The position numbers and the translations under genes are program-made. Of a DNA stretch of 64,000 nt, positions 48,370 through 59,620 are shown one piece after another. Origin of the DNA: Leptodactylus fallax (Eukaryota > Chordata > Amphibia > Anura > Leptodactylidae). The DNA lies in contig CAMRHE010000012.1 in NCBI GenBank assembly GCA_947044405.1, positions 9,544,001 through 9,608,000 on the forward strand. The letters run 5' to 3'. The stretch's first letter is position 1; every line of letters begins with the position of its first letter. Under the pieces are notes generated by a model, which was given only the letters and a program-made list of their open reading frames with translations, did no database searches and had not been told where the DNA came from.

Positions 48370-48382
48370 TATATATATGTTA

Positions 48383-48641
48383 CACTAGATTCACACTGGC
48401 ATTTCGTTTTCCGTTCTTTGGGTCCGCTTGGGGACCCGAAAAACGGAAAGCTAATCCGCTTAAAAAGCAGTTACCTGCAGAAACCCACGGACTCCATAGA
48501 CTATAATGGGGTCTGCCGGGTTTCCTCCCAAAAAATGCTGAAAAATGCAGAGGACTGCATGGACTTTTCTCTCTGCATATTTCAAGCGGATTCGGGGACA
48601 GAAACCCTGAATGGAGTTAGAATGCTGGTGTAAACCTAGCC
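48383..48641 (+). mobile_element. Harbinger-type MITE, complete, TTA TSD
   Basis: 259 bp, TTA at 48380-48382 and 48642-48644. Termini cactagattcacactggc and gctggtgtaaacctagcc are imperfect inverted repeats. It serves as reference for the partial copies at 19511-19725 and 20838-21003. It begins 14 bp from the Tc1-type element end. Confidence 0.7.
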
Positions 48642-48644
48642 TTA

Positions 48645-50600
48645 GACAGGATTAATAAATCTGTCCCAGTGTCTTCCGTGTCAAAGGTTTTTTCAGTTTA
48701 TGTAAATAAAGCTTTTTCAGTGTACAACAAAAAGTTCAGCAAATTCTTTGTCAAGATCTTTGGTTGCTGTCAGTGAATGGAAGTATTCATTATTTACATC
48801 CAGATGTAGCAAATCTATGAGGAAGGAGGTAAAAAATAAAACAGAAAACATACCTTAGTATTTTGGAATTTGATTTTTATGGGCCCACATGCAATATTAA
48901 GCCTTGGTATTAGACCTTTGGTCAGTATTTTGCATCAGTGACTACACAGGTAAAAAAAAAAAAAAAGAGATACATGTGTAATCTCCACTATTAGTTTTGG
49001 CTTACAACACTGATGCAAAACACTAACGTGTGAATAAGACCTAAGTGACATGTTAACTTCATTCTGGGTCATTACAGCAATACCAAATTTAGGGTATGTT
49101 CACATGACTGATTTTACATGTGGATTTCTGTGCATATTCATGCCAAAATTTGAGTGAAAACGGTGTATATTTTGTCTCCAACTGTTTTCCGTGGCCACCC
49201 ATGCTGTAGTTCATACTGTAGTTCTGCTTTTTGAGGAAACCATGCGGAGTCTGCAGTGGCTAGCGACACATAGACTAATAAGTGTTCAGATCCGCAGCAG
49301 TGATAGCAACCTACGAATCCGCTCCAGAAATCTGAAGGTCATTGTCAGATTTCACCTGTGGATTTTCTTTTAAATCTGCATGAAAAAAATCAGGAAAAAG
49401 AATATGCCGGTATATAATTTTTAAAAAATGTTTTACTATTATTTTTCAGCAGTGTAACCATTCTTAATGGAAAAAAATGTTGTCAAGCTATAAATTGCCT
49501 TCATTTTATTTTTTAAAACATTGAAAAACATTTTCCTTTTGGATATTTATCTGCCTTATTGGACTTTTTTATTATAATTTTTAGTTCTACCAGAGGACAT
49601 GAGGATGTGATTCTTTGATAATCTTACATAATACATTGCAATACTCCTGTGTTGGATATTACTGAATGCAACCCATTAGCCCTTACTATATGACAGAAAT
49701 ACTGCTTCTAAGAAATGACAATTTACAATAACTAAAAATAATAAGAATAAAGCATCCCTCTAAGCTTTTGACTATCTTGTATAGTCTGCCTGCTTTTTCT
49801 GGAATAGCACATTAGGTCATATCCCAAACAAAATTTTGGTGCATCTGATCCTGCTTTTTTTTTTCTACTACTTTACTTGTATATGTGTTTTGCATTATTG
49901 TGCTTAATATAACATTGGGTGTACTGTATCTCGCTGAATCTGTAATAGGTTTGTATTTGCGGAATGTAGATTTTTCTTCCTCCACAATCACATAACTATT
50001 ACCTTATGTAATACTAATGTCATATTAATGCAGTAATGCAGAATAATCCCTATATGTTATGTTACTGGTCTCACCTGTACAATCATTACATTGCCATTAA
50101 GACAATTCACTTTCTTTACATTTCCTCATGTTTTTGTTTACAGTAAAAGACAGCCATATTATCGCTAAAATCTACTCTGATTTTGAGCTAGTAGATCTCA
50201 ATGTGTTCTAGGAAGGCATATAACCGCTTTTCAGTTTGCAAAATGGGCAAAGATAATTTTTTTTTCTTAAAATACTTTGTCTAGTCACCATATGCACTAT
50301 TCCCTGTGGTTAGTCCATGTGTACCAAGATGAAAAGTCACTGATACATTTGACAATAGGATATGAGGGATTAATTGAGTCATGTATTACAAACATGGAGT
50401 GAAATCAGACTGTGTAATAATGAGTGTGTATGGATATAAGACCAGGGAATTTCAGGGTACAGAGGAAATATATAGCAGTAGAAGGTGGATTAAACATGGG
50501 TGGATTTGGTTTCTAAAATAACAAATATACCAAAAACTCATATACATGTCAACTTAAAAACCAAGACAAAATATTAAAAAGGGTATATGAGTGATACATG
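48645..50600. other. Unassigned intergenic stretch with MITE fragment
   Basis: No gene seen. The part at 49090-49400 starts ttagggtatgttcacatgac and is rich in gtggatttctg/ctgtggattttc phrases, as in other anuran MITEs, but no right terminus or duplication was found. Confidence 0.4.
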
Positions 50601-50925
50601 CTTTTGGTCAGGCTTCACGTTGCAGAGAAACAGCCTGCTGCGGAAACGCAGAGGAAAAAAAAACACTGGGTTTTACAGTACCAGCAAAATGAATGAGAGT
50701 GTGATTATTCTCATCCACACATTGCGAGAAAGAAGAGCTGTGGAAAATCTGCAGCATGTTAAACTGTAGAATTGCAAGCGGTTTCCCTATAGATTTGATA
50801 GGGGAAGACAAAATGCAGAGAAAAACACGGCAAAAACTCAATGGAAAACGCTGCAGAAAAAAAAATGATGCATTTTCGCAGCATATTTTAACTGCATTTG
50901 GCTACATTGAGCCTTAGCCTAAAGC
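50601..50925. repeat. MITE-like sequence related to the TTA family
   Basis: Contains catccacacattgcgag, ctgcagcatgttaaac and ggtttccctatag, which are the arm phrases of the MITEs at 2559 and 51168, and ends near gagccttagcc. More diverged; boundaries approximate. Confidence 0.4.
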
Positions 50926-51167
50926 AGTACTGTCATGTGAATATACTGCCCTATCAAAGGAAATCAGATTATAAAGCCAGAAAATATAGCGCTATTTGTG
51001 TTTACAGGAACATGCAACAGAAACCATCAATTACTGGTGAGAGGGAGGAAAGAGGAGAGGACAACACACCCGTGAATCCACTGTATTTTTTCCTAGTGGT
51101 ATAATAATTCAGCGGACCTGTTATTATTGCTTTAAAGAGGACCTTTTCCATCTCCGCCAACAATAAG

Positions 51168-51478
51168 GCTAAGGCCCCACATAGCGGACCGCAGCTAAAA
51201 AGCGTTGTGGGAAAAAATGTGGCAGAAACGCACCATGGTTTTTCCCGCAGTGCTTTTCACAGAACATTCGCAGAGTTTTCCACTGCACACGGTCTGCTTC
51301 AATGATATCTATAGGGGAACCGCCTGTGTTTCCATAGGTGTAATTGACATGCTGCGACTTCTAAAAATGCAACAGTTTTGGATATCGCAGCATTTCTGCT
51401 GTGCGTATTTTTCTGCAACGTGTGAGACTGTAAAACGCTGCTTTTTTTCCGTTGTGTTTACACCACATGGGGTCCCAG
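51168..51478. mobile_element. TTA-family MITE copy
   Basis: Left end ggctaaggccccacatag, right end ccacatggggtcccagcc, imperfect inverted repeats. The interior has gtaattgacatgctgcgac and ggatatcgcagc as in the copy at 2559-3114. Target duplication not resolved. Confidence 0.5.
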
Positions 51479-52398
51479 CCTTACTCTTTGCATCTTTGAA
51501 TAGTTACCCAGCCATTGATTCCAGCACAGTTAGAATTTTTCATCTAGCCCCCACCATTCCTGAGCAATCAGTGCTATTAGTTTCAGCACCCAATATGTTG
51601 TACTGTCCCCCCTTTAATGCTGTGACATGTATTTATTTATTTTTTAAGAAAAGGACCCTGTAGGTAGCTAGGCATAGCTAACAGGAAGGGTACAAAGTCA
51701 GGTGTTCTGCAAAAGAAGATTCCTGAAATTTTCCTTTAATTAAAGCTTTTTAAGTAATAATAATGAGCATTATGTGGGTACAGTCCTAGGAGCAGGCTGA
51801 AGTGCTGTGGGACGTTTGCCAGTAAAGACATCACCTGTACTCTACTTCTGCTTCCTGTTTTACTGGCTGTTAATGTAGTAGCAGCCTCTATGTTATATGT
51901 GAATGCTGACAGATTTGTTATCCTCAAGAACGTATTAGCTATTTATCTTTTTACGTAATATACCGCCAGGATAATAACATTTTGTGGGTATAGAGAAAAA
52001 TGTATTACACAACTATTACAAAACATATCCATGAGTATGCAATGGTACCAAAAAGTGAAAAAGCTTAGACCAAGTAAATAAAAATGTAATAACTGACATA
52101 CCATGTTAAATAAATCCTATTTCTATTCCTTACTAAATATATTGTTACTAGAGGCAGATCATTTCAATATAATTAAAGTTTCCCCAAGTTTATCTTCAGT
52201 CACTTTAACATTATGTTGTAACCTGCAATGGCCACATTCATATGTTATGGAGATACATCAACAACGGCCAGACCCAAAGATTTCAATGTGACCATCCAAC
52301 CATCTATGTGATGGCCGACTAGTTCTGTTCTTATAGTGTTTAAGCTGCCGCCAAAAGTGTCTAGTAGTGGCTTATTTCTCTTTCCCCATTCAAACCCA
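51479..52398. other. Unassigned intergenic stretch
   Basis: AT-rich, no gene or bounded repeat recognised. Confidence 0.4.
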
Positions 52399-52766
52399 TT
52401 AAAGGGGTTGTTGGACCCCAAATACATATTTCATAGTGATAGGTATCCATAGTGTAGGTCATCAGTATATGATCTGTGGGGTCCAACACTTGGGTTCTGG
52501 TAGCTACAGCAATAGACTGGGAATGGAATCAGCTGCGCTTCTATTTAAGTAATAGGTGTAAAGCTGCAACCCTATCCACTACTTAGTGGTGGCACCGAGG
52601 AACTGAAATTAAGATTGCATTACCCATCTGCTGCTACTGCTTCTGCCACCTGTAGGCACCTTGATCAGTTGATCTGCACGGGGCCCAAGTGTAGGACCTT
52701 GACAGATCACATATTGATGACCTATCACAGGGATGAAACATACATTTGGGACTGGACAACTTTTAA
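52399..52766. mobile_element. T2-type MITE, second copy
   Basis: Begins TTAAAGGGGTTGTTGGACC. The right end ggactggacaacttttaa is a degraded complement with TTAA at 52763-52766. Interior phrases (atcagttgatctg, ctgtggggtccaaca) match the copy at 5478-5885 in type. Confidence 0.6.
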
Positions 52767-54865
52767 TGCTTTGGCAAGTGTGCAAGTGTATCAGGAAGAT
52801 CAGCTGGTAGGTATCCCCTAATATATTCCTGTTGCAATTGATCTTTACAAGTTTGAGTTATATAATAATAAATGTAGATGGGTTGTTGGAGACTTAGATT
52901 CTTAGCGAGGTATTTGAAGTCTCCTTCAGCCATCGTGGTCTGTAATATGGAAAAGCAAAGCAGACTGTTGTAAAACTGCCAGCATTTGGTGAAGGCCTGA
53001 AAAAGGAGTTGTTCTATTGTTAAAATGGTCTTTCACAAAGTTTGGAAAGTTCCATGTGCGTGTGTGTGTCCCTCTAGGGATGACACATGTGCTTGGTTTC
53101 TGCAACTAATGGCTTGATCCATTCAGCTTATTTAGAAAAACAGACGTGATCTACATAGTAACCCACAGGATTCCTGCTATCCAGAAAAGTATTATTTCAT
53201 TTGTCATTTTTAGAATCAGAGATACTTTTTCATTATCTATAATCTATGCCAGGAACACGGACACCTCAAATATGTTTTATCCTTCTTGGCACCTTCTCCC
53301 ATTTTTTTTTTTTTTTAAATTTTATTCTTTTATCTTCCTTGAGTATGTGGTCCCTACATTCATGCTTCCCCTTTATTAACAATTCTTCTCCAATACAGCT
53401 GGAATATGACTGGTCAGTATACTGCCACACGGTGCTCTGTACAGCACTGTATTAAAGCAGAATTCTTCCATAAAAGCAATGCTTTTTAGGCTCCATGCAC
53501 ACAAACGTGTTCTTTATCAGTGGGTTAGCTGTGTTTTTTTAACGGCTAGAACACTGACCCATTATTTTCTTATGGCCCCATACACATGTCCATGTATTAT
53601 CACGGATCTATGAACCTGAGGGTAAAACTCAGGATATTTCCTATTCTTGACCATTTTGCAACCAGTTCTCATTCATGAAATGACTGGATTTATGGAGGGC
53701 AAGGATGATATCCATGTGCCGTTTTCTCTTGGACCCGTACATGCATATATTCGTGTGCAAGTAGTCTAACGGAAGATATCTCTGTAATATAGCAGTCATC
53801 ACAAATACAGCGCGCCATGATTTTTTTTTTTTCTGTCAGATTCCATATGAATGGCTCTTACATTTGCCTCATGTGCTAGGGAGAATTTACAGCCCTGTAA
53901 GTTTAGATGTATGTTAGGTTTTTTTTCTTGCAAGTTTTTCCAACTTTCAACAAAAAGTTGAAACAAAATTCTCTCCTGTATTGAGCAAGCAATATATGGA
54001 AACAGCAGAAAATAAAAAATCGTCTTTGAATTTGCCCTTGAGGAAATGCGCTCTGTTTGTCTCCAACATGATATAACTCAATTTTGCTTGTAACAAACTA
54101 CCATAGAGATAACACTTCCTTCCCATTTGCTCGTATTCATTAAGCGCCTATACTTTAGGAATGTGCAGTCTACCAAGTACCTGTACCCACCTTCAGGGTA
54201 CAAGGAAAATGCAGTTATCACTGCAACACTTCACCTATTAGGTTTTGTAGCATGGGGTTCTCTGACTGAGAGGTGCTTCCTATTAGGCAGTAAAGTTTTG
54301 AGCTGTGCAGGGAATAAGAAAACTGGGAGAGAGAGAGACTGAGCCCAGTGGAGGATGCTGTACTGATGTGCTCCCTTGTCAGCTGGGAAGGATTGGAAAT
54401 AATAACTCCTCCAATATTATCTCTGCTAGCTTCAGGGCTATCCCCATTCTTGCCTCTATATACTAAATGGGTGTATGATGGTGATAGAAACACTGTCATA
54501 AGCACTATACAGCAGTTTTTGAGCTGAGCAGGAAATAAGGAATTCAGGGGAGAGATAAATTGAGCCCAATAGAGGACACACTCTTACTTCAACCTCTGCT
54601 AATTTGGAGATTTTCCCCATCTCTGCATCTATATATTTTAAGTGGTGTAGAGGCAAGTTTGTTGTTATAATACGATCATATGGATCACATCATCATACAT
54701 ATGATTCAAATTCTATATATCCTATAAGTGATTATCTAGTAAATATGCTCCTGAGGAGCCATTTAAGAGGCGAAAGGCATAGAGGATAGTGAGACAAAAT
54801 ATGAGGATTAAGAAAGAAGAGAGATCAAGTTTAATTTAAAGGGATAGTGCTGATTACAATTAGTA
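52767..54865. other. Unassigned region 3' of SPATA5
   Basis: No gene recognised. The part 53487-53775 begins ggctccatgcacacaaacg and ends attcgtgtgcaagtagtc, a likely MITE with diffuse ends. Phrases such as gagctgtgcagggaataag (54299) and gagctgagcaggaaataag (54521) occur twice about 220 bp apart, an imperfect direct repeat. Confidence 0.4.
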
Positions 54866-55127
54866 GGGCAGCACTGTGGCTCAGTGGTTAGCACTGCAGC
54901 CTTGCAGCGCTGTAGTCCTGGATTCCAATCCTGCCAAGGACAACATCTGCAAGGAGTTTGTATGTTCTCCCTGTGTTTGCGTGGGTTTCACTCCGGTTTC
55001 CTCCCACACTCCAAAGACATACCGATAGGGAACGTAGCTTGTGAGCCCTATATGGGACAGTGACTGACAATGTCTGTAAAGTGCTGCTGAATATGATAGC
55101 GCTATATAAGTAAGCATAATAAATAAT
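54866..55127 (+). mobile_element. tRNA-derived SINE
   Basis: Starts gggcagcactgtggctcag with box A (tggctcagtggttagca) and box B (ggattccaatcc, 54920-54931) of an internal RNA polymerase III promoter. A conserved body follows (gtatgttctccctgtgtttg, ctcccacactccaaagacat). The tail gcgctatataagtaagc then aataaataa resembles the 3' end of LINEs of the L2/CR1 type, which would supply mobilisation. It lies about 80 bp beyond the SPATA5 polyadenylation region, in opposite orientation. Confidence 0.75.
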
Positions 55128-55199
55128 AGGCGTATTATAGTGACACACACATTTTATTGAGCTCTTTTAGTGCATACGTAATGAAGGTTACGTTTTAAG

Positions 55200-55259
55200 T
55201 ATGTTACTCCTCCTGTGAAGTTTATTGTAAATACAATAACTTTCCCACTGTGATATTAT
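55200..55259 (-). terminator. spata5: SPATA5 3' UTR and polyadenylation signal
   Basis: On the minus strand AATAAA (plus TTTATT at 55221-55226) lies only 34 nt after the stop codon, followed by a CACAGGAGGAGTAAC segment. The predicted 3' UTR is about 50-60 nt. Confidence 0.55.
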
Positions 55260-55436
55260 TTATAAGTTATGCAGTCCATTTTTTTGTTTGTAAGTCTCAT
55301 AAAACTGTATTAGGGAGTCGGGAATTCTTGGCTTCACAATTGTCAAAGTTTGATGAAAATGCTTTCCTGTAATGGAAGTAGCATATATGTCCTCCTGCAA
55401 AGCCAATAATGCAGCCTCTCGACAAACAGCCATTAT
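55260..55436 (-). CDS. spata5: SPATA5/AFG2A terminal coding exon
   Basis: 58 codons and a stop: begins [17 protein letters not shown], continues KHFHQTL and PRIPDSL, and ends with [14 protein letters not shown]. This matches, from memory, the extreme C-terminus of vertebrate SPATA5 (AFG2A), an AAA+ ATPase that works in cytoplasmic maturation of pre-60S ribosomal subunits. The exon encodes the end of the second AAA lid region and the C-terminal tail; the ATPase motifs are in upstream exons outside the window. The acceptor is TTTTTTGCAG at 55437-55446 on the minus strand. It is intact. Codons upstream of 55436 in the same frame are intronic. Its position upstream of SPRY1, same strand, agrees with the known vertebrate order. 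Confidence 0.92.
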   Translation of the reverse strand: MMAVCREAALLALQEDIYATSITGKHFHQTLTIVKPRIPDSLIQFYETYKQKNGLHNL

Positions 55437-55784
55437 CTGCAAAAAACACACAGAATTATATATCAGTTTATGTTAACAAAATAGGTCAATTTATAATCAA
55501 AATCATGTTACAACATGGACTGAAGTTAGAATATGAGGAAGGAGGCAAAATTCTGTAATAAAACACACAGGCTGCACATTCATAGCTTTGGACATTAATT
55601 TTTCCTTTATAATAATGCTTCACATATGCTAAACTTTAGTGACTGATCTTTGGCATATGTACTCCAAGGTGTAAATTGTATCTTCCATCACTGAGTTACT
55701 CTATAGGTTCAGTAGCTCTGTAATAAGAGCCACATTTACATCTAATAGGATCAGACAGCACAAAAAGGTGTCCTAAAATTCAGT

Positions 55785-55830
55785 AGTATAGTATAGTACA
55801 GTATAGTATAGTATAGTATAGTAAAGTAAA
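55785..55830. repeat. (AGTAT)n pentanucleotide microsatellite
   Basis: About nine imperfect agtat units (one agtac, one agtaa). Confidence 0.85.
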
Positions 55831-57501
55831 TGAAGCTTACTCTTATGTAATGAAATGGTGGTCACCTAGATAAGAAGTCAAGTGGTTGCTGAACAACATG
55901 AAGTACCACATGCTGAAGGAAGATAGATGGTACAAATTTTTAACTCTTTATGAGTGTGTAGTTGGAGGCTTTATATCAGCTACACATTTTCACAAGTAAA
56001 ATACATTTTGACTTTCAACATCTGAAATCTATTGCCCTCCCTATTTGTGTAATGAAGATGCCTCTTCAAACTCAACGTCTGTACCTTCCTACTCCTGGCC
56101 TCTGCCACAAAGACTCTTATGGCAGATGGAAAGGGATGACCATGGTGAATGCCTGGTGTGTGGCCATATGGCCAATCGTATGTAAAGGTTCTAGATTTAC
56201 AGCTTGCATGCACAGTCACCAGGATTCTGTAAATTGTTTAGGTCAGTAGAGACAGTTACTTTGACTTTACCAGCAAACTCTATCCCTAGCACCATCCTGT
56301 CAACAATATAACTGAATAAACTTGTTTTGTCTTTATGTTGGTTTGATAAAGATCTGCAGAAAGCAAAAAGGTAAAAGGGTTTTTGATAGCTCTGAATGTT
56401 TTTCCCCTCCAGCACCCAGGCTTTTAGACAGCGGAAGCAGGCCAAGACTGGTGTCATTCTAAAGACATAAAGACACATTGCTGTTGTGAAAAGGGCTTGC
56501 GGGATGAAAAGAGATATTGTGAGGTTTCAGTACAGCAGAGAATACAGTGATTGGTATTCACAGTGCGCCCATCTCTGTGAACCAAAGGACCAGCTGAACC
56601 CTATTTGTTTGCCCATTCAGCATATTTTTTTCTGTTTGTTCATTTGCTGTTGCCCTGCATATGCCATGCTGATGGAAGCCAAAGCAGTTAAGTCGCATTT
56701 TAGAGGATTTAGCAGCATGTTTAGGAAGCTTTGACAAAAACATGCACGTCTTTAGGTGGCTTTGTCATTCAACAATATTACACTTAGTGCCATGCGGCTG
56801 GTTTTTACAGGGCCAATGAAGCTAAAAATCTACACTGAATTCCTGTCAGTGCGGGGGAAATTCTATACCATTCAATGCATTTTCCTCCCAATTCTTTCTC
56901 CTTTCATTCAGTGTTTCAGGTCTTTGAAAGATATGGTAACTATTCCGGTCTTACTTGAATGCACCACAACCCAGCTCTGCCCTGTCACTGTAATCTACCA
57001 GCTATATCAGGTGATGATTATAGCAGTTCTGTGATATACTGAGAGAACACACAATGACTAATGGTAATAGTTTTCCTGACATCTTGACATTTTCGTGTGT
57101 CTTGCAGAAGCTGTCAGTTCTGACTTTTCTCTAAGTATTTCACTGTTTCATATATTTCTTACAAATCTTTTTAAAAGAGCACTTATGTTGAAAATGCAGT
57201 CCAGTCTGCAGATTTATAGTTTGTAAAATTCCAGTATAACTAGACATTTATTTCTCTGTTCTTTCCAGGGTTAGAAGTCCAGTTTGCAGCCCTGCTTAGT
57301 GACTGATGGCTGTCACTGTATTAGTATGCATAACACAGATCACTCACTCAATCACCAGGTAGGACCACCCACTGGACACCTAACCCTGGAGAAAACAAGG
57401 AAATAAATGACAAATTATTCTGAATCTTCTCCCACAAAATTATTTACCAATCTCATTTACTCCTGTAGATTGAACAGCATGTTGTACATGACAGGTGCCC
57501 G

Positions 57502-58603
57502 TTAACCCCTTTTAAAGACCGAGACAATTTTTGTTTTTGCATATCTGTTTTTTTTCTACCCACTTTTTGGTTCACACGATGATTTATTGTTTGTGGGACA
57601 AATTGTACTTTGTAATGACACCATTTATTATTCTGTGCAATGTACTGGAAAGCTGGAAAAAAATGTTTTGAATGTGGTGGAATTGAAAAAAAAAATTGCG
57701 CCAATTTCTTATGGGTTTAATTGTTACAACATTCACTATGTTACCTGTATTCTGTGGGTATCCTGGCTATACCACATTTATAAAGTATTTTTAATGTTTT
57801 ATTACATTTTAAAAAAAAATGCAAAATAGATTTGACACCTGTAACTTTTTCATATTAACATATTGTATGGAGTAAGGTATATTAAGAGGGATAAGATATC
57901 TTTTTTTTATTGATACCATTTTGTGGAAAGTCTGATGGTTTGATCACTTTCTGTTCAATTTTTTTTTTTAGAAGGCAAAATGTTGAAACCCCCCCCCCCC
58001 AAAAAAAAAAAAAAACACCATTCGGCTATTTAGACTTTTTTACCCACTATGGCATTCACCATATGGGATAAATATTTTTTTATTTTAATAGTCTGGAGAT
58101 TTCTGAATGCAGGGATGCCCAAAGTGTTTTTTATTATTGTTTTTATATTTGATGTAGGGAAACAAGGTAATTTTAATTTTTGTATCTTTTTTTTATGCTT
58201 TCAAAAGCTTTTCTTTTTTTTTTATTTTCAGATCCCCTATGGACCTTGAATCCTAGGGGGTTTCATCGCTCATACAATACACTGCAATATTAATGTATTG
58301 CCATTGACTTCTATTAGGCTCCCGGCTGTCATGGCAACTGATTGCCAGAGGGCAGCAATCTTTAAAATATGTTGGCGCCCATGACACTTGTGCACTTTAG
58401 ATGCTGTGGTCATTTTTAACCGCAGCATCTAAAGTGTTAACAGCCTCAATTGGTGCCGGCTATTAGTGGCGGGTGGTGGCTGTATTATACAGCCTGCATA
58501 TGCCTTGTATGGGGGGGGGGGGGGTCTCAGCTCCTGAGTCATCTGCGCGCAGTCCCTCATAACCAATGAAGTGCAGATACGTCATTGGTTCTTAAACGGT
58601 TAA
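57502..58603. mobile_element. TTAA-flanked (piggyBac-like) non-autonomous element, 1.1 kb
   Basis: The left junction reads TTAACCCCTTTTAAAGACC and the right ggttcttaaacggTTAA, imperfect inverted repeats with TTAA on both sides (57502-57505, 58600-58603). TTAA plus CCC termini fit piggyBac. The interior is T-rich with homopolymers (C10 near 57991, G14 near 58511) and the phrase gtaatgacaccatttattat, which I recall from dispersed anuran repeats. No coding capacity. Confidence 0.6.
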
Positions 58604-58770
58604 TAGCAGTTCAGTGATAAATTATAGAAAAAAATAATATACTATGAACCGTATTAGAATGAAATAGGTCAGTAATTGTCAATGGGGTATCTACACTGTG
58701 ACACTGTCCAATCAGTACTGCCAATGTCAGCTTGTGTGGTGACACACTGCATTGAAGAGTGTAAAAGTGT

Positions 58771-59620
58771 AGCATCCCACTGGGAGCACTACAAAATGTA
58801 TATAGTTCATTTGCCCTACATAGAATATGTTTATGTTGTAAATAGTCTCTATATAATGTATGGTTTCTCTCTTAAATGGGCTGTACCACTGTGGGCTTAG
58901 AGAAAAGATTTGGTACAACCCAAACAGTAAGTTCTGAGAAGGAGCAAGAGACAAGGAGTCCTCTGTAGTCCTTTGAAGAGTGAGGAAGTGCAGAGAGCAG
59001 TGAGACTTAGGTAAAGCCCTTGATGGTCTAGAGACCACTGTATTCTATACTGTGCTAAAGAACTATCCAGGAGGAAGAAGTGTTTGGCTGATGAGACTGA
59101 GTAGCGTGTGCCAGCCTAGGATCTGAAAATAAGTGTTATATGGACATCAGAGCAATGACCTACCCTGCTCCACAGGATAGACTGGGTTACCTGTAATCCT
59201 ACACCCTAGAGTGGGTATTGGTAAAGACTTTTAAGACCTTTGTAAGAGAGGTTGGCGCACAGAGGAGTTAAGACAGTCTTAGTAAGGAAAGCGCAGACTT
59301 CCATCCAGGTGCACCAACTGTCAGCTCAGCCCCAACTCACAGTGGTAAAAATTGCAAGAAATGTACCTCCATGCTTGGAAGCTGTTCTACTATGTTCCAC
59401 CTCAAGTAAAGTTCCAAGTTACCATGTTCCTGCATACCTTCTATTTCCTGCACAACTATCAAGGCCTCTCCAACTCCCATCATGCTCTGGAAGACTAGCC
59501 GGAACTAGGATGTGCCCTGCGGAAACCAGTACCACCACCATAGGCTACCCTGCAGGCCCGCTCAAAACTGTGCCAGCCCAGGAGGAGAGCTGGAGGAATT
59601 GGTTGTGTGCATAGCCACCA
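58771..59620 (+). repeat. LTR-like unclassified repeat
   Basis: Begins tgtagcatcccactgggag, a start resembling LTRs of frog Gypsy-type retrotransposons, and could end near gtgtgcatagcca. No target duplication and no internal coding sequence were found, so a solo LTR is only a possibility. The 120-codon frame at 59252-59614 within it has no recognisable domain. Confidence 0.28.

Noticed and set aside
59252..59614. 120-codon open frame as a gene
   Set aside because: No recognisable domain, no splice support, and it lies in an LTR-like repetitive stretch.
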